This document shows positions 14,949 to 23,606 of a stretch of 64,000 bases of DNA, one piece after another. Source of the DNA: Streptomyces glomeratus (lineage in GTDB: Bacteria > Actinomycetota > Actinomycetes > Streptomycetales > Streptomycetaceae); assembly GCF_021462825.1 (NCBI RefSeq), contig NZ_JAKEEB010000029.1, forward strand, positions 25,037 to 89,036. Reading direction: 5' to 3'. How positions within the stretch are numbered: the first letter of the stretch is position 1; every line of letters starts with the position of its first letter. The notes under the pieces were generated by a model. It had not been told where the DNA came from and did no database searches. It was given only the letters and a program-made list of their open reading frames with translations. The translations under genes and the position numbers were made by a program.

Positions 14949-15308
14949 TCACGACCGGCGGCCCGGGCGCTCCGTCTGTTCCGCGACCTCGGCCAGGATG
15001 TCCCCGTGGCACAGCTCGGGCGCGCACCAGCAGGCGAGCGTCCTGCCGCGCAGCTTCGGCACCTGGGCCAGCAGGTCGGGGTGCGCCATCAGATACTCCC
15101 GGTACTTGGCCATCACCTCGGACCGGGTCCCGTCGTGCTTCTTCTTCGGAGTGTCGATCTGGAACGGGTTGTACAGCGGGTGCTGGGGCAGGTCCCAGCC
15201 GCCCCTGGTCAGTCGGCGGCCGATGTAGACGACATCACGCGGCGCGTGTTCCAGCCTGGGACCGAAGTCCTGAAGGCGGCCCTTGAGGTTGATCACCCTG
15301 GTGCTCAC
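14949..15308 (-). CDS. DUF4326 domain protein
   Basis: A 119-residue protein matching the small DUF4326 family. It has a conserved N-terminal block (VYIGRRLTRGGWDLP..PLYNPF) and the C-terminal block LACWCAPELCHGDIL with the characteristic Cys-Trp-Cys and Cys-His pattern, possibly a metal or redox site. The biochemical role of the family is unknown; members are common in actinobacteria and phages. The GTG start at 15308 follows GGAGGGAG. No signal or membrane segment is present. It is read in the same direction as purB-mug with a 136-bp gap and could be a separate unit. Confidence 0.8.
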   Translation of the reverse strand: MSTRVINLKGRLQDFGPRLEHAPRDVVYIGRRLTRGGWDLPQHPLYNPFQIDTPKKKHDGTRSEVMAKYREYLMAHPDLLAQVPKLRGRTLACWCAPELCHGDILAEVAEQTERPGRRS

Positions 15309-15366
15309 GCGACTCCCTCCGCGACATTCGGCACGTGTGGCGCTCCCAGGTGGTGTCCGACACCCC

Positions 15367-16149
15367 CTAGACGGCCGGCTCTTCGTACGGCAGCAGTTCC
15401 GGACGCTTGGCCGGACGGCCGTCGCCCGACGAGCGGCCCGTCAGCCGCCGCGCTATCCACGGCAGCAGATGCTGCCGGGTGAAGCGGACGTCCGCGGTTC
15501 GACGGGCGAGCCAGCCGGGCCGGGCGCTCGGCGGCAGCGGGCTACGCCACTCCGTATCCTCCGCCTCGTACCCGAGCGTCTGCCACACGGCTTCCGCCAC
15601 CCGGCGGTGTCCCTCGGCCGTCAGATGCAGCCGGTCCACGTCCCACAGGCGCGGATCGGCGAGCGAGGGTGCGCCGTAGAGGTCGACCACGAGTGCGCCG
15701 TGCCGCTCGGCGAGTTCGTCGACGCAGGCGAACAGCTCCTCCATGCGGGGCCGGAACCGTTCGAGGACCGGCCCCTGACGACCGGGGCTGCGCATCAGGA
15801 CGAGCTGGTCGCACGCGGGGGCCAGGCGTTCCACGGCCTGGGTGAGCAGATCCCGTACGCGGCCCATGTCGCACTTCGGCCGCAGCGTGTCGTTCAGGCC
15901 GCCGACCAGTGTGATCACGTCGGGCCGCATCGCGGCGGCGAGGTCGACCTGCTCCTCGACGATCTGCTGGATGAGCTTGCCGCGCACGGCCAGGTTGGCA
16001 TACCGGAATCCGGGTGTCCGGGCGGCCATCCGGCCCGCGAGAACATCGGCCCAGCCGCGGTACGAGCCGTCGGGAAGCAGATCCGACATGCCCTCGGTGA
16101 AGGAGTCGCCGACGGCGACCAGGCTGGTGTGGGTGGGGTTCGTCTGCAT
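15367..16149 (-). CDS. SGNH/GDSL family hydrolase
   Basis: A 260-residue SGNH esterase. Block I AVGDSFTEG contains the nucleophile serine (about residue 16), block III GGLNDTL the oxyanion asparagine, and block V DRLHLTAEGH the Asp-x-x-His pair. There is no signal peptide, so a cytoplasmic lipase/acylesterase acting on small esters is likely, as for the family's many Streptomyces members. The ATG at 16149 fits the family's N-terminus. The last 40 residues, past the catalytic histidine, are basic and proline-rich (RRLTGRSSGDGRPAKRPELLPY) and are probably disordered. The gene sits next to the tandem-repeat block upstream. Confidence 0.9.
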   Translation of the reverse strand: MQTNPTHTSLVAVGDSFTEGMSDLLPDGSYRGWADVLAGRMAARTPGFRYANLAVRGKLIQQIVEEQVDLAAAMRPDVITLVGGLNDTLRPKCDMGRVRDLLTQAVERLAPACDQLVLMRSPGRQGPVLERFRPRMEELFACVDELAERHGALVVDLYGAPSLADPRLWDVDRLHLTAEGHRRVAEAVWQTLGYEAEDTEWRSPLPPSARPGWLARRTADVRFTRQHLLPWIARRLTGRSSGDGRPAKRPELLPYEEPAV

Positions 16150-16617
16150 GGCGCGGACGATGGTATCCCGCGTCCATACCCGCCGGTCGGTCGGCCCGCC
16201 CCTCCACCGACCGGCCACCGGCTCGCCCGGCCGACGGCCGGCACGGGGCTGGAGGGAGTTCGGGGCGACTGCCTGCACGGGGCTGGAGGGAGTTCGGGGC
16301 GACTGCCTGCACGGGGCTGGAGGGAGTTCGGGGCGACTGCCCGCACGGGGGCTGGAGGGAGTTCGGGGCGACTGCCCGCACGGGGGCCGCAGGGAGTTCG
16401 GGGCGACTGCCCGCACGGGGGCCGCAGGGAGTTCGGGGCGACCGCCCGCACGGGGGCTGCAGGGAGTCCGAGGCGACCGCCCGCAAGGGCCCGCGGGGGA
16501 TCCGGTGCAATGGCTCGCAGGGGCCGCGCGTGAACGTGTCCGGCCACGCGACCGTGGGCCCGAGAGCCCCTGGGCCCGACAGAGGCGGCCGATGCCGGGG
16601 CGAGCGGGCGGGGTGTG
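16150..16617. other. Gene-free interval dominated by tandem repeats
   Basis: About 470 bp between the SGNH hydrolase start and the stop of the first CBS protein. It consists of a short promoter-side segment, the 34-35 bp tandem array (16241-16515) and about 100 bp of non-repetitive DNA. Open frames crossing it on both strands encode only repetitive Pro/Arg/Ser peptides and have no start signals, so I call no gene. Confidence 0.7.
16241..16515. repeat. 34-35 bp tandem repeat array, about 8 copies
   Basis: Seven clear copies and one degenerate copy of a unit reading GCACGGGGCTGGAGGG then AGTTCGGGGCGACTGCC. The units start at 16241, 16275, 16309 (34 bp each), 16343, 16378, 16413, 16448 (35 bp each) and 16483 (33 bp, decayed). 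The first three copies are nearly identical and divergence grows rightward (CTGGAGGG becomes CCGCAGGG). The strand is strongly G-biased. The unit length equals neither a codon multiple nor a known regulatory element. Confidence 0.92.
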
Positions 16618-17631
16618 TCAGGTCCGGTGACCGAACAGTTCCCGCAGAACGTCCTCCATGGTGACCAGGCCCGCCAGGCGACCGTCCGTGCCCAGGACCG
16701 CCGCCAGGTGCGTACGGCTGCCGCGCATCGCGGTGAGCACGTCGTCCAGCGGGGTGCTTCCCCGCACCCGCGCGATGGGCCGCATGTCACTCACCCGGAA
16801 CGGCGCGTTCCGCGGCGACGCGTCCAGCGCGTCCTTCACATGCAGATAGCCGACGATCCGCCGCCCCTCGTCCACCACCGGGAACCGCGAGAACCCGGAC
16901 TCGGCCGACAGCCGCTCCAGCTCCTCCGGAGTCACGCCGACCCGCGCGTACACCACGCGTTCCAGCGGCACCACCACGTCGCCCACGGGTCGGCGGCCCA
17001 GTTCCAGGGCGTCGTGCAGCCGCTCCTGGGCGCGGTCGTCGATGAGCCCGGCCTCGCCGGAGTCCGTGACGAGCCGCGCCAGTTCGTCGTCCGAGAAGGT
17101 GGCGGTGACCTCGCTCTTCGTCTCCACGCGCAGCAGTGTGAGCAGCGCGTTCGCGAACGCGTTCACCGTGAAGATCACCGGGCGCAGCGCCCGGGACAGA
17201 CCGACCAGCGGCGGCCCGAGCAGCAGCGCCAGCCGCACCGGCTCGGCGAGCGCCACGTTCTTCGGCACCATCTCGCCCAGCAGCATGTGCAGATACGTCG
17301 CCAGGGCCAGTGCGATCACGAACGACACCGCCCGGCCCGCGCCCGCCGGGACGCCGACCGCGTGGAACGCCGGCTCCAGCAGATGCTCGATCGCGGGCTC
17401 GGCGACGACACCGAGGACCAGGGTGCACAGGGTGATGCCGAGCTGCGCGGCCGCGAGCAGCGCCGAGACATGCTCCAGACCCCACAGCACACTGCGGGCC
17501 CGCCGGTCGCCCGCGTCGGCGTGCGGCTCGATCTGGCTGCGGCGGACGGAGATCAGCGCGAACTCCGCACCCACGAAGAAGGCGTTCGCGACGAGCGACA
17601 GCAGGCCGATCAGCAGCTGGACGAGGGTCAT
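16618..17631 (-). CDS. CNNM/CorB-like membrane protein with CBS pair (hemolysin C family), shorter paralogue
   Basis: A 337-residue member of the DUF21/CNNM family. Residues about 1-150 hold the transmembrane DUF21 domain (LIGLLSLVANAFFVGAEFALISVRRS, LGITLCTLVLG, LGEMVPKN), and residues about 200-335 a CBS pair that in relatives binds adenine nucleotide-Mg. It lacks the C-terminal CorC/HlyC transporter-associated domain found in its neighbour. The family moves Mg2+ or Na+ across the membrane. Its ATG overlaps the stop of the upstream paralogue (ATGA), so the two are translationally coupled and probably form a hetero-oligomer. The old name hemolysin says nothing about function here. Confidence 0.9.
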   Translation of the reverse strand: MTLVQLLIGLLSLVANAFFVGAEFALISVRRSQIEPHADAGDRRARSVLWGLEHVSALLAAAQLGITLCTLVLGVVAEPAIEHLLEPAFHAVGVPAGAGRAVSFVIALALATYLHMLLGEMVPKNVALAEPVRLALLLGPPLVGLSRALRPVIFTVNAFANALLTLLRVETKSEVTATFSDDELARLVTDSGEAGLIDDRAQERLHDALELGRRPVGDVVVPLERVVYARVGVTPEELERLSAESGFSRFPVVDEGRRIVGYLHVKDALDASPRNAPFRVSDMRPIARVRGSTPLDDVLTAMRGSRTHLAAVLGTDGRLAGLVTMEDVLRELFGHRT

Positions 17632-18953
17632 CGCTCGTCCTCCCGCTCGGCGGGCGCCGCGTGCAGAAGCACCCGGGCGGCCCGGTGCCCCGTCGCGTCC
17701 ACCACATCGAGGCGCCATCCGGCGACCTCCACGCTGTCGCCCTTCACCGGTATGCGCCCGAGTTCCGTGGCGATGAGTCCGGCGAGCGTCTCGTACGGGC
17801 CTTCGGGCACCCGCAGCCCGACACCTGCGAGCTGGTCGATGCGGGCCGAGCCGTCGGCCGAGTACAGCGCACGGCCGTCGGCGTCCCGGCCGGCCGGGGC
17901 CAGGTCGGGTGCCTCGTGCGGGTCGTGCTCGTCCCGCACCTCGCCGACGACCTCCTCGACGATGTCCTCCAAAGTCGCGACCCCGGCGGTGCCGCCGTAC
18001 TCGTCGATGACGACGGCCATGGTGTTCCCGCCGGAGAGCCGGTCCAGCAGCCGGTCGACGGTCAGGGTCTCGGGCACGAAGAGCGGCTCGCGCATCACCT
18101 GCGTGACCGAACGGTAGGGACGCGTCTCGGCCGGTACGGCCACGACGTCCCTGACGTGCGCGATACCGACGACCTGGTCCAGGCCGCCGCGGTAGACGGG
18201 GAACCGGGACAGACCCGTCGCCCGCGTCGCGTTCGCCACGTCCTGGCACGTCGCCTGGGCGTCCAGGGCGATCACCTGGACGCGCGGGGTCATCACGTTC
18301 TCCGCGGTCAGGTCGGCCAGGTTGAGGGTGCGCACGAACAACTCGGCGGTGTCCGCCTCCAGGGCGCCCTCCTTGGCGGAGTGCCGGGCGAGCGCCACGA
18401 GTTCCTGGGGGCCGCGTGCGGAGGCCAGCTCCTCGGCCGGTTCGAGGCCGAGGCGGCGGACCGCGTGGTTGGCCGTGTTGTTCAGATGCGTGATGAACGG
18501 GCCGAACGCGGCGCTGAACCAGCGCAGCGGCGTGCCCACTCGCTTGGCCACCGCGAGCGGCGAGGAGATCGCCCAGTTCTTGGGCACCAGCTCGCCGACC
18601 ACCATCAGGAACACGGTCGACAGGCCCGTGCCGATGACCAGGCCCACGGACGTGGACGTCGAGCGCGACAGGCCCAGCGACCCGAGCGGGCCCGCGATCA
18701 GCTTGGCGATCGACGGCTCGGCGAGCATGCCGACCACCAGGTTGGTGACCGTGATGCCGAGCTGGGCGCCCGAGAGCTGGAACGTCAGGCTCCGTACGGC
18801 CTTCAAGGCGCCGGACGCACCGCGCTCACCGCGCCGGACGGCGTGGTCCAGCTCGCTGCGCTCGACCGTGGTGAGGGAGAACTCCGCCGCGACGAATCCA
18901 CCGCAGGCGAGCGAGAGCAGGATCGCCACCAGCAGGAGGAGCACTTCGGTCAT
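17628..18953 (-). CDS. CNNM/CorB-like membrane protein with CBS and CorC/HlyC domains
   Basis: A 441-residue full-length member of the hemolysin C/CNNM family. The N-terminal DUF21 membrane domain (VLLLLVAILLSLACGGFVAAEF, VGELVPKN at about 120) is followed by a CBS pair (about 200-325; FPVYRGGLDQVVGIAHVRD and DEYGGTAGVATLEDIVEEVVGE) and a C-terminal CorC/HlyC domain (about 350-430). Relatives act in Mg2+ efflux or homeostasis at the plasma membrane. The ATG at 18953 has GGAGGTGA at the ideal distance. It is first in a two-gene operon with a shorter paralogue that lacks the third domain, an arrangement conserved in actinobacteria and consistent with a heteromeric complex. Confidence 0.92.
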   Translation of the reverse strand: MTEVLLLLVAILLSLACGGFVAAEFSLTTVERSELDHAVRRGERGASGALKAVRSLTFQLSGAQLGITVTNLVVGMLAEPSIAKLIAGPLGSLGLSRSTSTSVGLVIGTGLSTVFLMVVGELVPKNWAISSPLAVAKRVGTPLRWFSAAFGPFITHLNNTANHAVRRLGLEPAEELASARGPQELVALARHSAKEGALEADTAELFVRTLNLADLTAENVMTPRVQVIALDAQATCQDVANATRATGLSRFPVYRGGLDQVVGIAHVRDVVAVPAETRPYRSVTQVMREPLFVPETLTVDRLLDRLSGGNTMAVVIDEYGGTAGVATLEDIVEEVVGEVRDEHDPHEAPDLAPAGRDADGRALYSADGSARIDQLAGVGLRVPEGPYETLAGLIATELGRIPVKGDSVEVAGWRLDVVDATGHRAARVLLHAAPAEREDER

Positions 18954-19118
18954 CGGGTCACCTCCGTCCCAGGATCGGCCAGGGACGCGGCTACCGCGCG
19001 AGGTCGGGTACGGGCGGGCTCGCCCATCGGCGGACGCTCACACCTCTCCATGGTGGGACGGGTTGACCCCTTGAGGGGACCGTGTGTCCTCTCAAGGGTA
19101 AAGGATCGGCAAAGTCGC

Positions 19119-19544
19119 TCAGGTCGTGAGAGGTTTCACCCAGCGGCGCCATTGCTCCTCGGGCGCGTACCCGGCGGCCCGCCACGCATGCTGGGCCGTC
19201 TCGTTGCGCAGCAGCACCATCGCGTCCCCGCGGCGCCCCCCGAGCCGTACGAACCGCTCCTCCGCCGCGGCCAGGAGGGCCGAGCCGATACCGTGCCGTC
19301 GCCGGTCCGGGTGCACCGCGAGCCGGTACAGATGGCAGCGCCAGCCGTCGAAGCCGGCGATCACCGTCCCGGCGAGTTCGCCGGACTCCTCGGCCAGCAG
19401 CAGCGCGTCCGGGTCGCGGGCGAGGAGCCGCTCCACACCGTCCCGGTCGTCGCTGATGCTCGTGCCTTCGGCGGCCACCTTCCAAAAAGCCAGCACGGCG
19501 TCGAGGTCCTCGGGTCCGGCGGCCCGTATCCGTAGATCACTCAT
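19119..19544 (-). CDS. GNAT family N-acetyltransferase
   Basis: A 141-residue single GNAT domain. The order of motifs is standard: an N-terminal strand-helix (RIRAAGPEDLDAVLAFW), a central beta-hairpin (LLLAEESGELAGTVIAG), the acetyl-CoA loop VHPDRRRHGIGSALL (Q/R-x-x-G-x-G/A) and the C-terminal LRNETAQHAWRAAGYAPE. It transfers an acetyl group from acetyl-CoA to an amine; the substrate is unknown, though this small type often resembles RimI or aminoglycoside/amino-acid acetylases. The ATG at 19544 starts the conserved MSDLRIR. It stands alone between the CNNM operon and the ABC exporter. Confidence 0.88.
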   Translation of the reverse strand: MSDLRIRAAGPEDLDAVLAFWKVAAEGTSISDDRDGVERLLARDPDALLLAEESGELAGTVIAGFDGWRCHLYRLAVHPDRRRHGIGSALLAAAEERFVRLGGRRGDAMVLLRNETAQHAWRAAGYAPEEQWRRWVKPLTT

Positions 19545-19679
19545 GCCGGGATCACACCATGCCGGAGTCGGCGCCTTCGAACATTCCGGCATCCGGACGG
19601 CGGTGCGCGGCGCGACGGGCGGCGCGAGGGCCCGCTCCGGGGCGCGGCCGTCGAAAGGCGGCTTCGGAGCGCGGCGTGA

Positions 19680-22262
19680 TCACTCGTGCGCGATCGCCGC
19701 CAGCACGTTCATGCGCGACGCGCGCAACGCGGGCAGCAGCGCGGCCACCACCCCCACGACCGCCGAGCCCACCACGACGGCCACGATGGTGCCCCAGGGA
19801 ATCGCCAGCGCCTTCATGCCCTCCAGCGCGAGCACCCGCTGGATGCACAGGCCCCACACCAGTCCCAGTGCCAGCCCGAGGACGGCCCCGAACACGGCGA
19901 TCACCACGGACTCCAGCCGGATCATCCGGCGCAACTGCCGCCGGGCGAGCCCGATCGCACGCAGCAGGCCGATCTCCCGGGTGCGCTCGACGACCGAGAG
20001 GGCCAGGGTGTTGACCACCCCGAGTACGGCGATGACGATCGCCAGGCCGAGCAGTGCGTAGACGAGATAGAGCAGCACCCCGATCTGCTCGTGCACCAGC
20101 TTCTTGTAGTCGGCCTGGTCGCGGACCTGTACCTGGGGATACGCGTCGAGCGTCTTCTCCAGACGGGACCGGAGCCGCTCCTTGGACGTGCCCGGCGCGG
20201 CGTTCACGTACAGCGCGGAGTCCTGCCCGCCCGGTACGTACTTCCGGAACGTGTCCATCCCGAGGAACAGCCCGCCCTCCGTGCCGACGCCGTCCGACGC
20301 TCCCTGGTCCGTGAGCGCGCCGACCCGGAGGGCGGCGCTGCGTCCGGCCGGGAACCGTAGGGGGAGCGTGCTGCCGACGTGGATGCCGTGGTCCCTGGCG
20401 AACGTCGCGTCCATGGCGATGGCGCCGGCCGCGAGCGCGGCGGGCGTGTCCCCCCGCACGTAGTTGATGTGCGCCACCTCGTCGAGCCGCGGGTCGTAGC
20501 CCCCGGCGGTGGTCTCGACGCGCCCGCCGTCCGGCAGCCGCACCGCGACGGGTGTGAACCGCTGGCGTACGACGAGCCCCGCGCCCTCCGTCGCCCCGAC
20601 CCGGTCGGTGATCTCCTTCGGGAAGGGCTGGAAGTTGGTGTTCTGCACCACGAAGTCGGCGCCCAGCGTCTTGTCGATCTGCCGGTCGAACGACTTGGAC
20701 ATGGACGTGCTCGCCACCGACATCCCGGTGACCAGGGCGATCCCCACCATCAGGGCGGAGGCGGTGGCACCCGTGCGGCGGGGGTTGCGCAGAGCGTTGC
20801 GCTGGCTCATCCGCCCGATGGAGCCGAAGAGGGCGGGGAAGGCGGCGCCCAGCACCCGGATCACGGGACGCACCAGCAGCGGCCCCGCGATCACGGTGGC
20901 GACGAGCGTGAGGATCACGCCGAGCCCGAGCAGGGAGGCGGCCGGCCCGGTCTCCGTCGCTCGTACACAGCCCGCCAGCGCCGCCAGGCCGAGCACGCCG
21001 ACGATCGAGCCCGCCACCGCGCGGATCGTCAGGGGCCGCCCCACCCCGGCGACCTCGGCGTCCGTGAGAGCGGCCATGGGGGAGACGGCGGCCGCGCGGC
21101 GGGCCGGGAGATACGCGGCGACGAAGGTGACGCCGACGCCGACGACGTACGCGGCGACCGGTGTCACCCAGCCGATCACCATCTCGGTGGACTTCAGGTT
21201 CATGCCGAACGCGCTCATCAGCCGGATCAGCCCGGCCGCGAGCCCGATACCCGCGGCGAGTCCGAGCGTCGAGGCGACGAGGCCCAGCAGCAGGGCCTCG
21301 GTGAGCACGGACCGGCGCACCTGCCGGCGGTCGGCGCCCAGAGCGCGCAGCAGTCCCAGTTCGCGGGTGCGCTGGGCGATGAGCATCGAGAACGTGTTGA
21401 CGATGAGGAACACGCCGACGAGCACGGCGATGCCGGCGAAGCCCAGCATCACGTACTTGATCACTTCGAGAAACGCGCCGAGCTGTTCCGTGGCCGACTT
21501 GGCCTGCTCGCCCGCCGTCTTCAGGTCGTACGGGGAGGAGCCGTGGGGCGAGGAGTGCAGCGCCGTCGCGATCCGCTGCTTGAGCCGCTTGTCGGTCACG
21601 CCCGGTGCCGCGTCGACCGAGATGGCGGTGGCCACGTCGGGCCGGCCGAGCAGCCGGGTCTGGGCGGTCGGGGTGTCCAGGAAGATCAGGGCGGCGCCCG
21701 GATTGGTGGTCGTGAAGGTGGCGATCCCGACCACCCGCACCGTGAACGAGCCGGGCTGCGCGATCACCCGCAGCGTGTCGCCGATGCGCACGTGCTTGTG
21801 CCGGGCCGTGTCCGCGTCGAGCAGCACCTCAGCGGGGCCTTGCGGAGCGTGCCCCGACGTGAGCTTCACCGGGCTGCGGTCGGAGACGTACCAGTTCCTG
21901 GCGATGGTGGGCGCGCCGGTCGTCGGACCCACGGGTTCGTTCCGGTGGTCGACGACCGTGACGTACTGCACGGCGACGTCCACATGGGCGGTCGCCACCC
22001 CGTCGACCCGGGCGACGCGCTCGGCCAGCGAGGTGGGGAGGGTCGGGGTCACCCCGGTCGGGACCGGCGAGGCCAGGTCCTGCTCGGGGCTGACGGTCAC
22101 ATCGGCCGCCGTGGAGGCGAACAGACGGTCGAAGGTGCGGGTGACCGTGTCCGAGAAGATCAGGCTGCCCGCGACGAACGCCACGGACAGCAGGACGGCC
22201 AGGGCCGACAGCGCGAGTCGCCCCTTGTGCGCCAGGAAGCTGCGCAGCGTCGCCTTCAGCAC
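19680..22262 (-). CDS. FtsX/MacB-type ABC transporter permease
   Basis: An 860-residue permease with two FtsX core domains. The N-terminal transmembrane helix (about 15-38) is followed by a large extracytoplasmic MacB_PCD-like region, then a triple-helix FtsX block (about 265-405), a central helix pair, a second extracytoplasmic region (about 515-720) and a final FtsX block (about 730-855). Such proteins work as lipoprotein, peptide or drug exporters or as mechanotransmitters rather than classical importers. The GTG at 22262 lies 8 nt after the stop of the ATPase gene, with GGGAGG inside that gene's end. With the ATPase it forms a two-gene operon; cargo is unknown, and no regulator or substrate protein is adjacent. 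Confidence 0.92.
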   Translation of the reverse strand: MLKATLRSFLAHKGRLALSALAVLLSVAFVAGSLIFSDTVTRTFDRLFASTAADVTVSPEQDLASPVPTGVTPTLPTSLAERVARVDGVATAHVDVAVQYVTVVDHRNEPVGPTTGAPTIARNWYVSDRSPVKLTSGHAPQGPAEVLLDADTARHKHVRIGDTLRVIAQPGSFTVRVVGIATFTTTNPGAALIFLDTPTAQTRLLGRPDVATAISVDAAPGVTDKRLKQRIATALHSSPHGSSPYDLKTAGEQAKSATEQLGAFLEVIKYVMLGFAGIAVLVGVFLIVNTFSMLIAQRTRELGLLRALGADRRQVRRSVLTEALLLGLVASTLGLAAGIGLAAGLIRLMSAFGMNLKSTEMVIGWVTPVAAYVVGVGVTFVAAYLPARRAAAVSPMAALTDAEVAGVGRPLTIRAVAGSIVGVLGLAALAGCVRATETGPAASLLGLGVILTLVATVIAGPLLVRPVIRVLGAAFPALFGSIGRMSQRNALRNPRRTGATASALMVGIALVTGMSVASTSMSKSFDRQIDKTLGADFVVQNTNFQPFPKEITDRVGATEGAGLVVRQRFTPVAVRLPDGGRVETTAGGYDPRLDEVAHINYVRGDTPAALAAGAIAMDATFARDHGIHVGSTLPLRFPAGRSAALRVGALTDQGASDGVGTEGGLFLGMDTFRKYVPGGQDSALYVNAAPGTSKERLRSRLEKTLDAYPQVQVRDQADYKKLVHEQIGVLLYLVYALLGLAIVIAVLGVVNTLALSVVERTREIGLLRAIGLARRQLRRMIRLESVVIAVFGAVLGLALGLVWGLCIQRVLALEGMKALAIPWGTIVAVVVGSAVVGVVAALLPALRASRMNVLAAIAHE

Positions 22263-22269
22263 GGTCGCC

Positions 22270-23142
22270 TCAGTCCTCCCCGGTCCTCGCCGCGGGCGCG
22301 TCGTCCACGCCGGACCGGACGGTGCCGGGCGTGGGGTCCTGGGGGCTTGCCCCGGCGAAAAGGCGCATGCGTTCCAGCACCGCCTCCGCCGTGGGCCGCT
22401 CCATCGTGTCCACGATCCGTCCGTCGGCCAGGAACAGCACCAGGTCGGAGTGGGCCGCCGCGCCCGGATCGTGTGTGACCATGACGACCGTCTGACCCAG
22501 CTCGTCGACCGCCCGGCGCAGAAAGCCCAGGACCTCGAGCCCCGCCCGGGAGTCGAGGTTGCCCGTCGGCTCGTCCGCGAAGATCAGTTCCGGGCGGGAG
22601 GCGAGCGCACGGGCGCACGCCACACGCTGCTGCTGCCCACCGGACAGCTGCGACGGCCGGTGCGTCAGCCGGTCGCGCAGTCCGAGGGTGTCGATCACCT
22701 GGTCCAGCCACTTCCGGTCGGGCTGCCGGCCCGCGATGTCCATGGGCAGTGTGATGTTCTCGGCCGCGTTCAGCGTCGGGATGAGATTGAACGACTGGAA
22801 CATGAAGCCGATCCGGTCCCGGCGCAGCCGGGTCAGCTCGCGGTCCTTCAGACCCGTGATCTCGGTGTCGCCGAGCCACACCTGTCCGGCCGATACGGTG
22901 TCGAGCCCCGCCAGGCAGTGCATGAGAGTCGATTTCCCTGATCCCGAAGGGCCCATGACGGCGGTGAAACGGCCCCGGGTGATGTCCACGTCGACCGAGT
23001 CGAGGGCGAGCACCGTCGTCTCGCCCGAGCCGTACGCCTTCGTCAGCCCCCGGGCGCGGGCGGCGATGCCGTCCGCCTCCCCCGGGCCCGGGGAGTGCTC
23101 CGCAGCAGCAGTGGACAAGCCCGCCTCCTCGGTCGTGGACAT
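22270..23142 (-). CDS. ABC transporter ATP-binding protein (LolD/MacB type)
   Basis: A 290-residue ATPase partner of the FtsX-type permease that follows it. Walker A is GPSGSGKST (about 73), the Q-loop lies in FMFQSFNLIPTLNAAENI (the typical MacB/LolD wording), the signature is LSGGQQQR, Walker B LIFADEPTGNLD and the H-loop VTHDP. About 25 extra N-terminal and 50 C-terminal residues are low-complexity. The ATG at 23142 has AAGGAG upstream. Cargo cannot be read from it; the family couples ATP hydrolysis to extrusion from the outer face of the membrane. Confidence 0.93.
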   Translation of the reverse strand: MSTTEEAGLSTAAAEHSPGPGEADGIAARARGLTKAYGSGETTVLALDSVDVDITRGRFTAVMGPSGSGKSTLMHCLAGLDTVSAGQVWLGDTEITGLKDRELTRLRRDRIGFMFQSFNLIPTLNAAENITLPMDIAGRQPDRKWLDQVIDTLGLRDRLTHRPSQLSGGQQQRVACARALASRPELIFADEPTGNLDSRAGLEVLGFLRRAVDELGQTVVMVTHDPGAAAHSDLVLFLADGRIVDTMERPTAEAVLERMRLFAGASPQDPTPGTVRSGVDDAPAARTGED

Positions 23143-23296
23143 CCCGGCTCCTTCGCCCGGCCTGTCCCGCACGAGCGTAATGTGGCGCCCGGCACACCCG
23201 GTATCCCCCCGGGGTCCACGCGCGCCTCCCTCACAGGTCGTGCGCCGGCAGGCGGTGCGAGGGCTCTCCCCGTACCGCGGTGCGTCGTGCGCCCCC

Positions 23297-23326
23297 TTGC
23301 CGGTGCTAGCACCACGGCGCTAGCGT
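23297..23326 (+). promoter_or_regulatory. Promoter with double GCTAGC-centred operator of the RHH/Doc-like pair
   Basis: A -35 box TTGCCG (23297-23302) and a -10 box TAGCGT (23321-23326) are 18 nt apart. Overlapping them are two palindromes, GGTGCTAGCACC (23302-23313, perfect) and CGCTAGCG (23318-23325), with centres 14 bp apart. The -10 ends 7 nt before the ATG at 23334, so the transcript should be leaderless. The geometry suits cooperative binding by two ribbon-helix-helix dimers, that is autoregulation by the encoded protein. Confidence 0.7.
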
Positions 23327-23333
23327 CGAGTGC

Positions 23334-23606
23334 ATGGCGAAGACCCAGCTGAACGTGAGGGTGGACGAGGACACCGCCCGAGCCGCCCGTGAACGTGCCC
23401 TGGAGCGCGGTATGAGCGTCAATCGCTACATCGAAGAGCTGGTCAGGCAGGACACGGGGGAGGCCGGCCACACGTTCGTCGAGGCCGCCGCCGACTTCAT
23501 GAAGCAGTACGAGTCCGTCTTCGCCGAGGAGTTCGGCACCGCTCGCGAGGGCCGGACCCAGAGCCCGCGGGAGCGCCGGGGCGAAGGCAAGTCGCTGAGC
23601 CGTTGA
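23334..23606 (+). CDS. Ribbon-helix-helix (CopG/Arc-like) antitoxin-type protein
   Basis: A 90-residue protein. Residues 3-44 (TQLNVRVDEDTARAARERAL.RGMSVNRYIEELV) have the beta-alpha-alpha pattern of the ribbon-helix-helix DNA-binding fold; residues about 50-90 form a flexible charged tail as in RHH antitoxins that wrap a toxin. It should bind the paired GCTAGC palindromes in its own promoter. There is no ribosome-binding site, and promoter spacing implies a leaderless ATG. Its stop overlaps the TTG start of the next gene (TTGA), the tight coupling typical of type II toxin-antitoxin operons. Antitoxin function is inferred. Confidence 0.85.
   Translation: MAKTQLNVRVDEDTARAARERALERGMSVNRYIEELVRQDTGEAGHTFVEAAADFMKQYESVFAEEFGTAREGRTQSPRERRGEGKSLSR

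Noticed and set aside
16241..16515. Tandem repeats as a CRISPR array
   Set aside because: The copies are directly joined with no unique spacers and no cas genes nearby.
16236..16533. Open frames across the tandem repeats encoding Arg-Pro-Arg-Thr-Pro peptides
   Set aside because: Present on both strands because the repeat lacks stops. No start signal, and composition follows the repeat.
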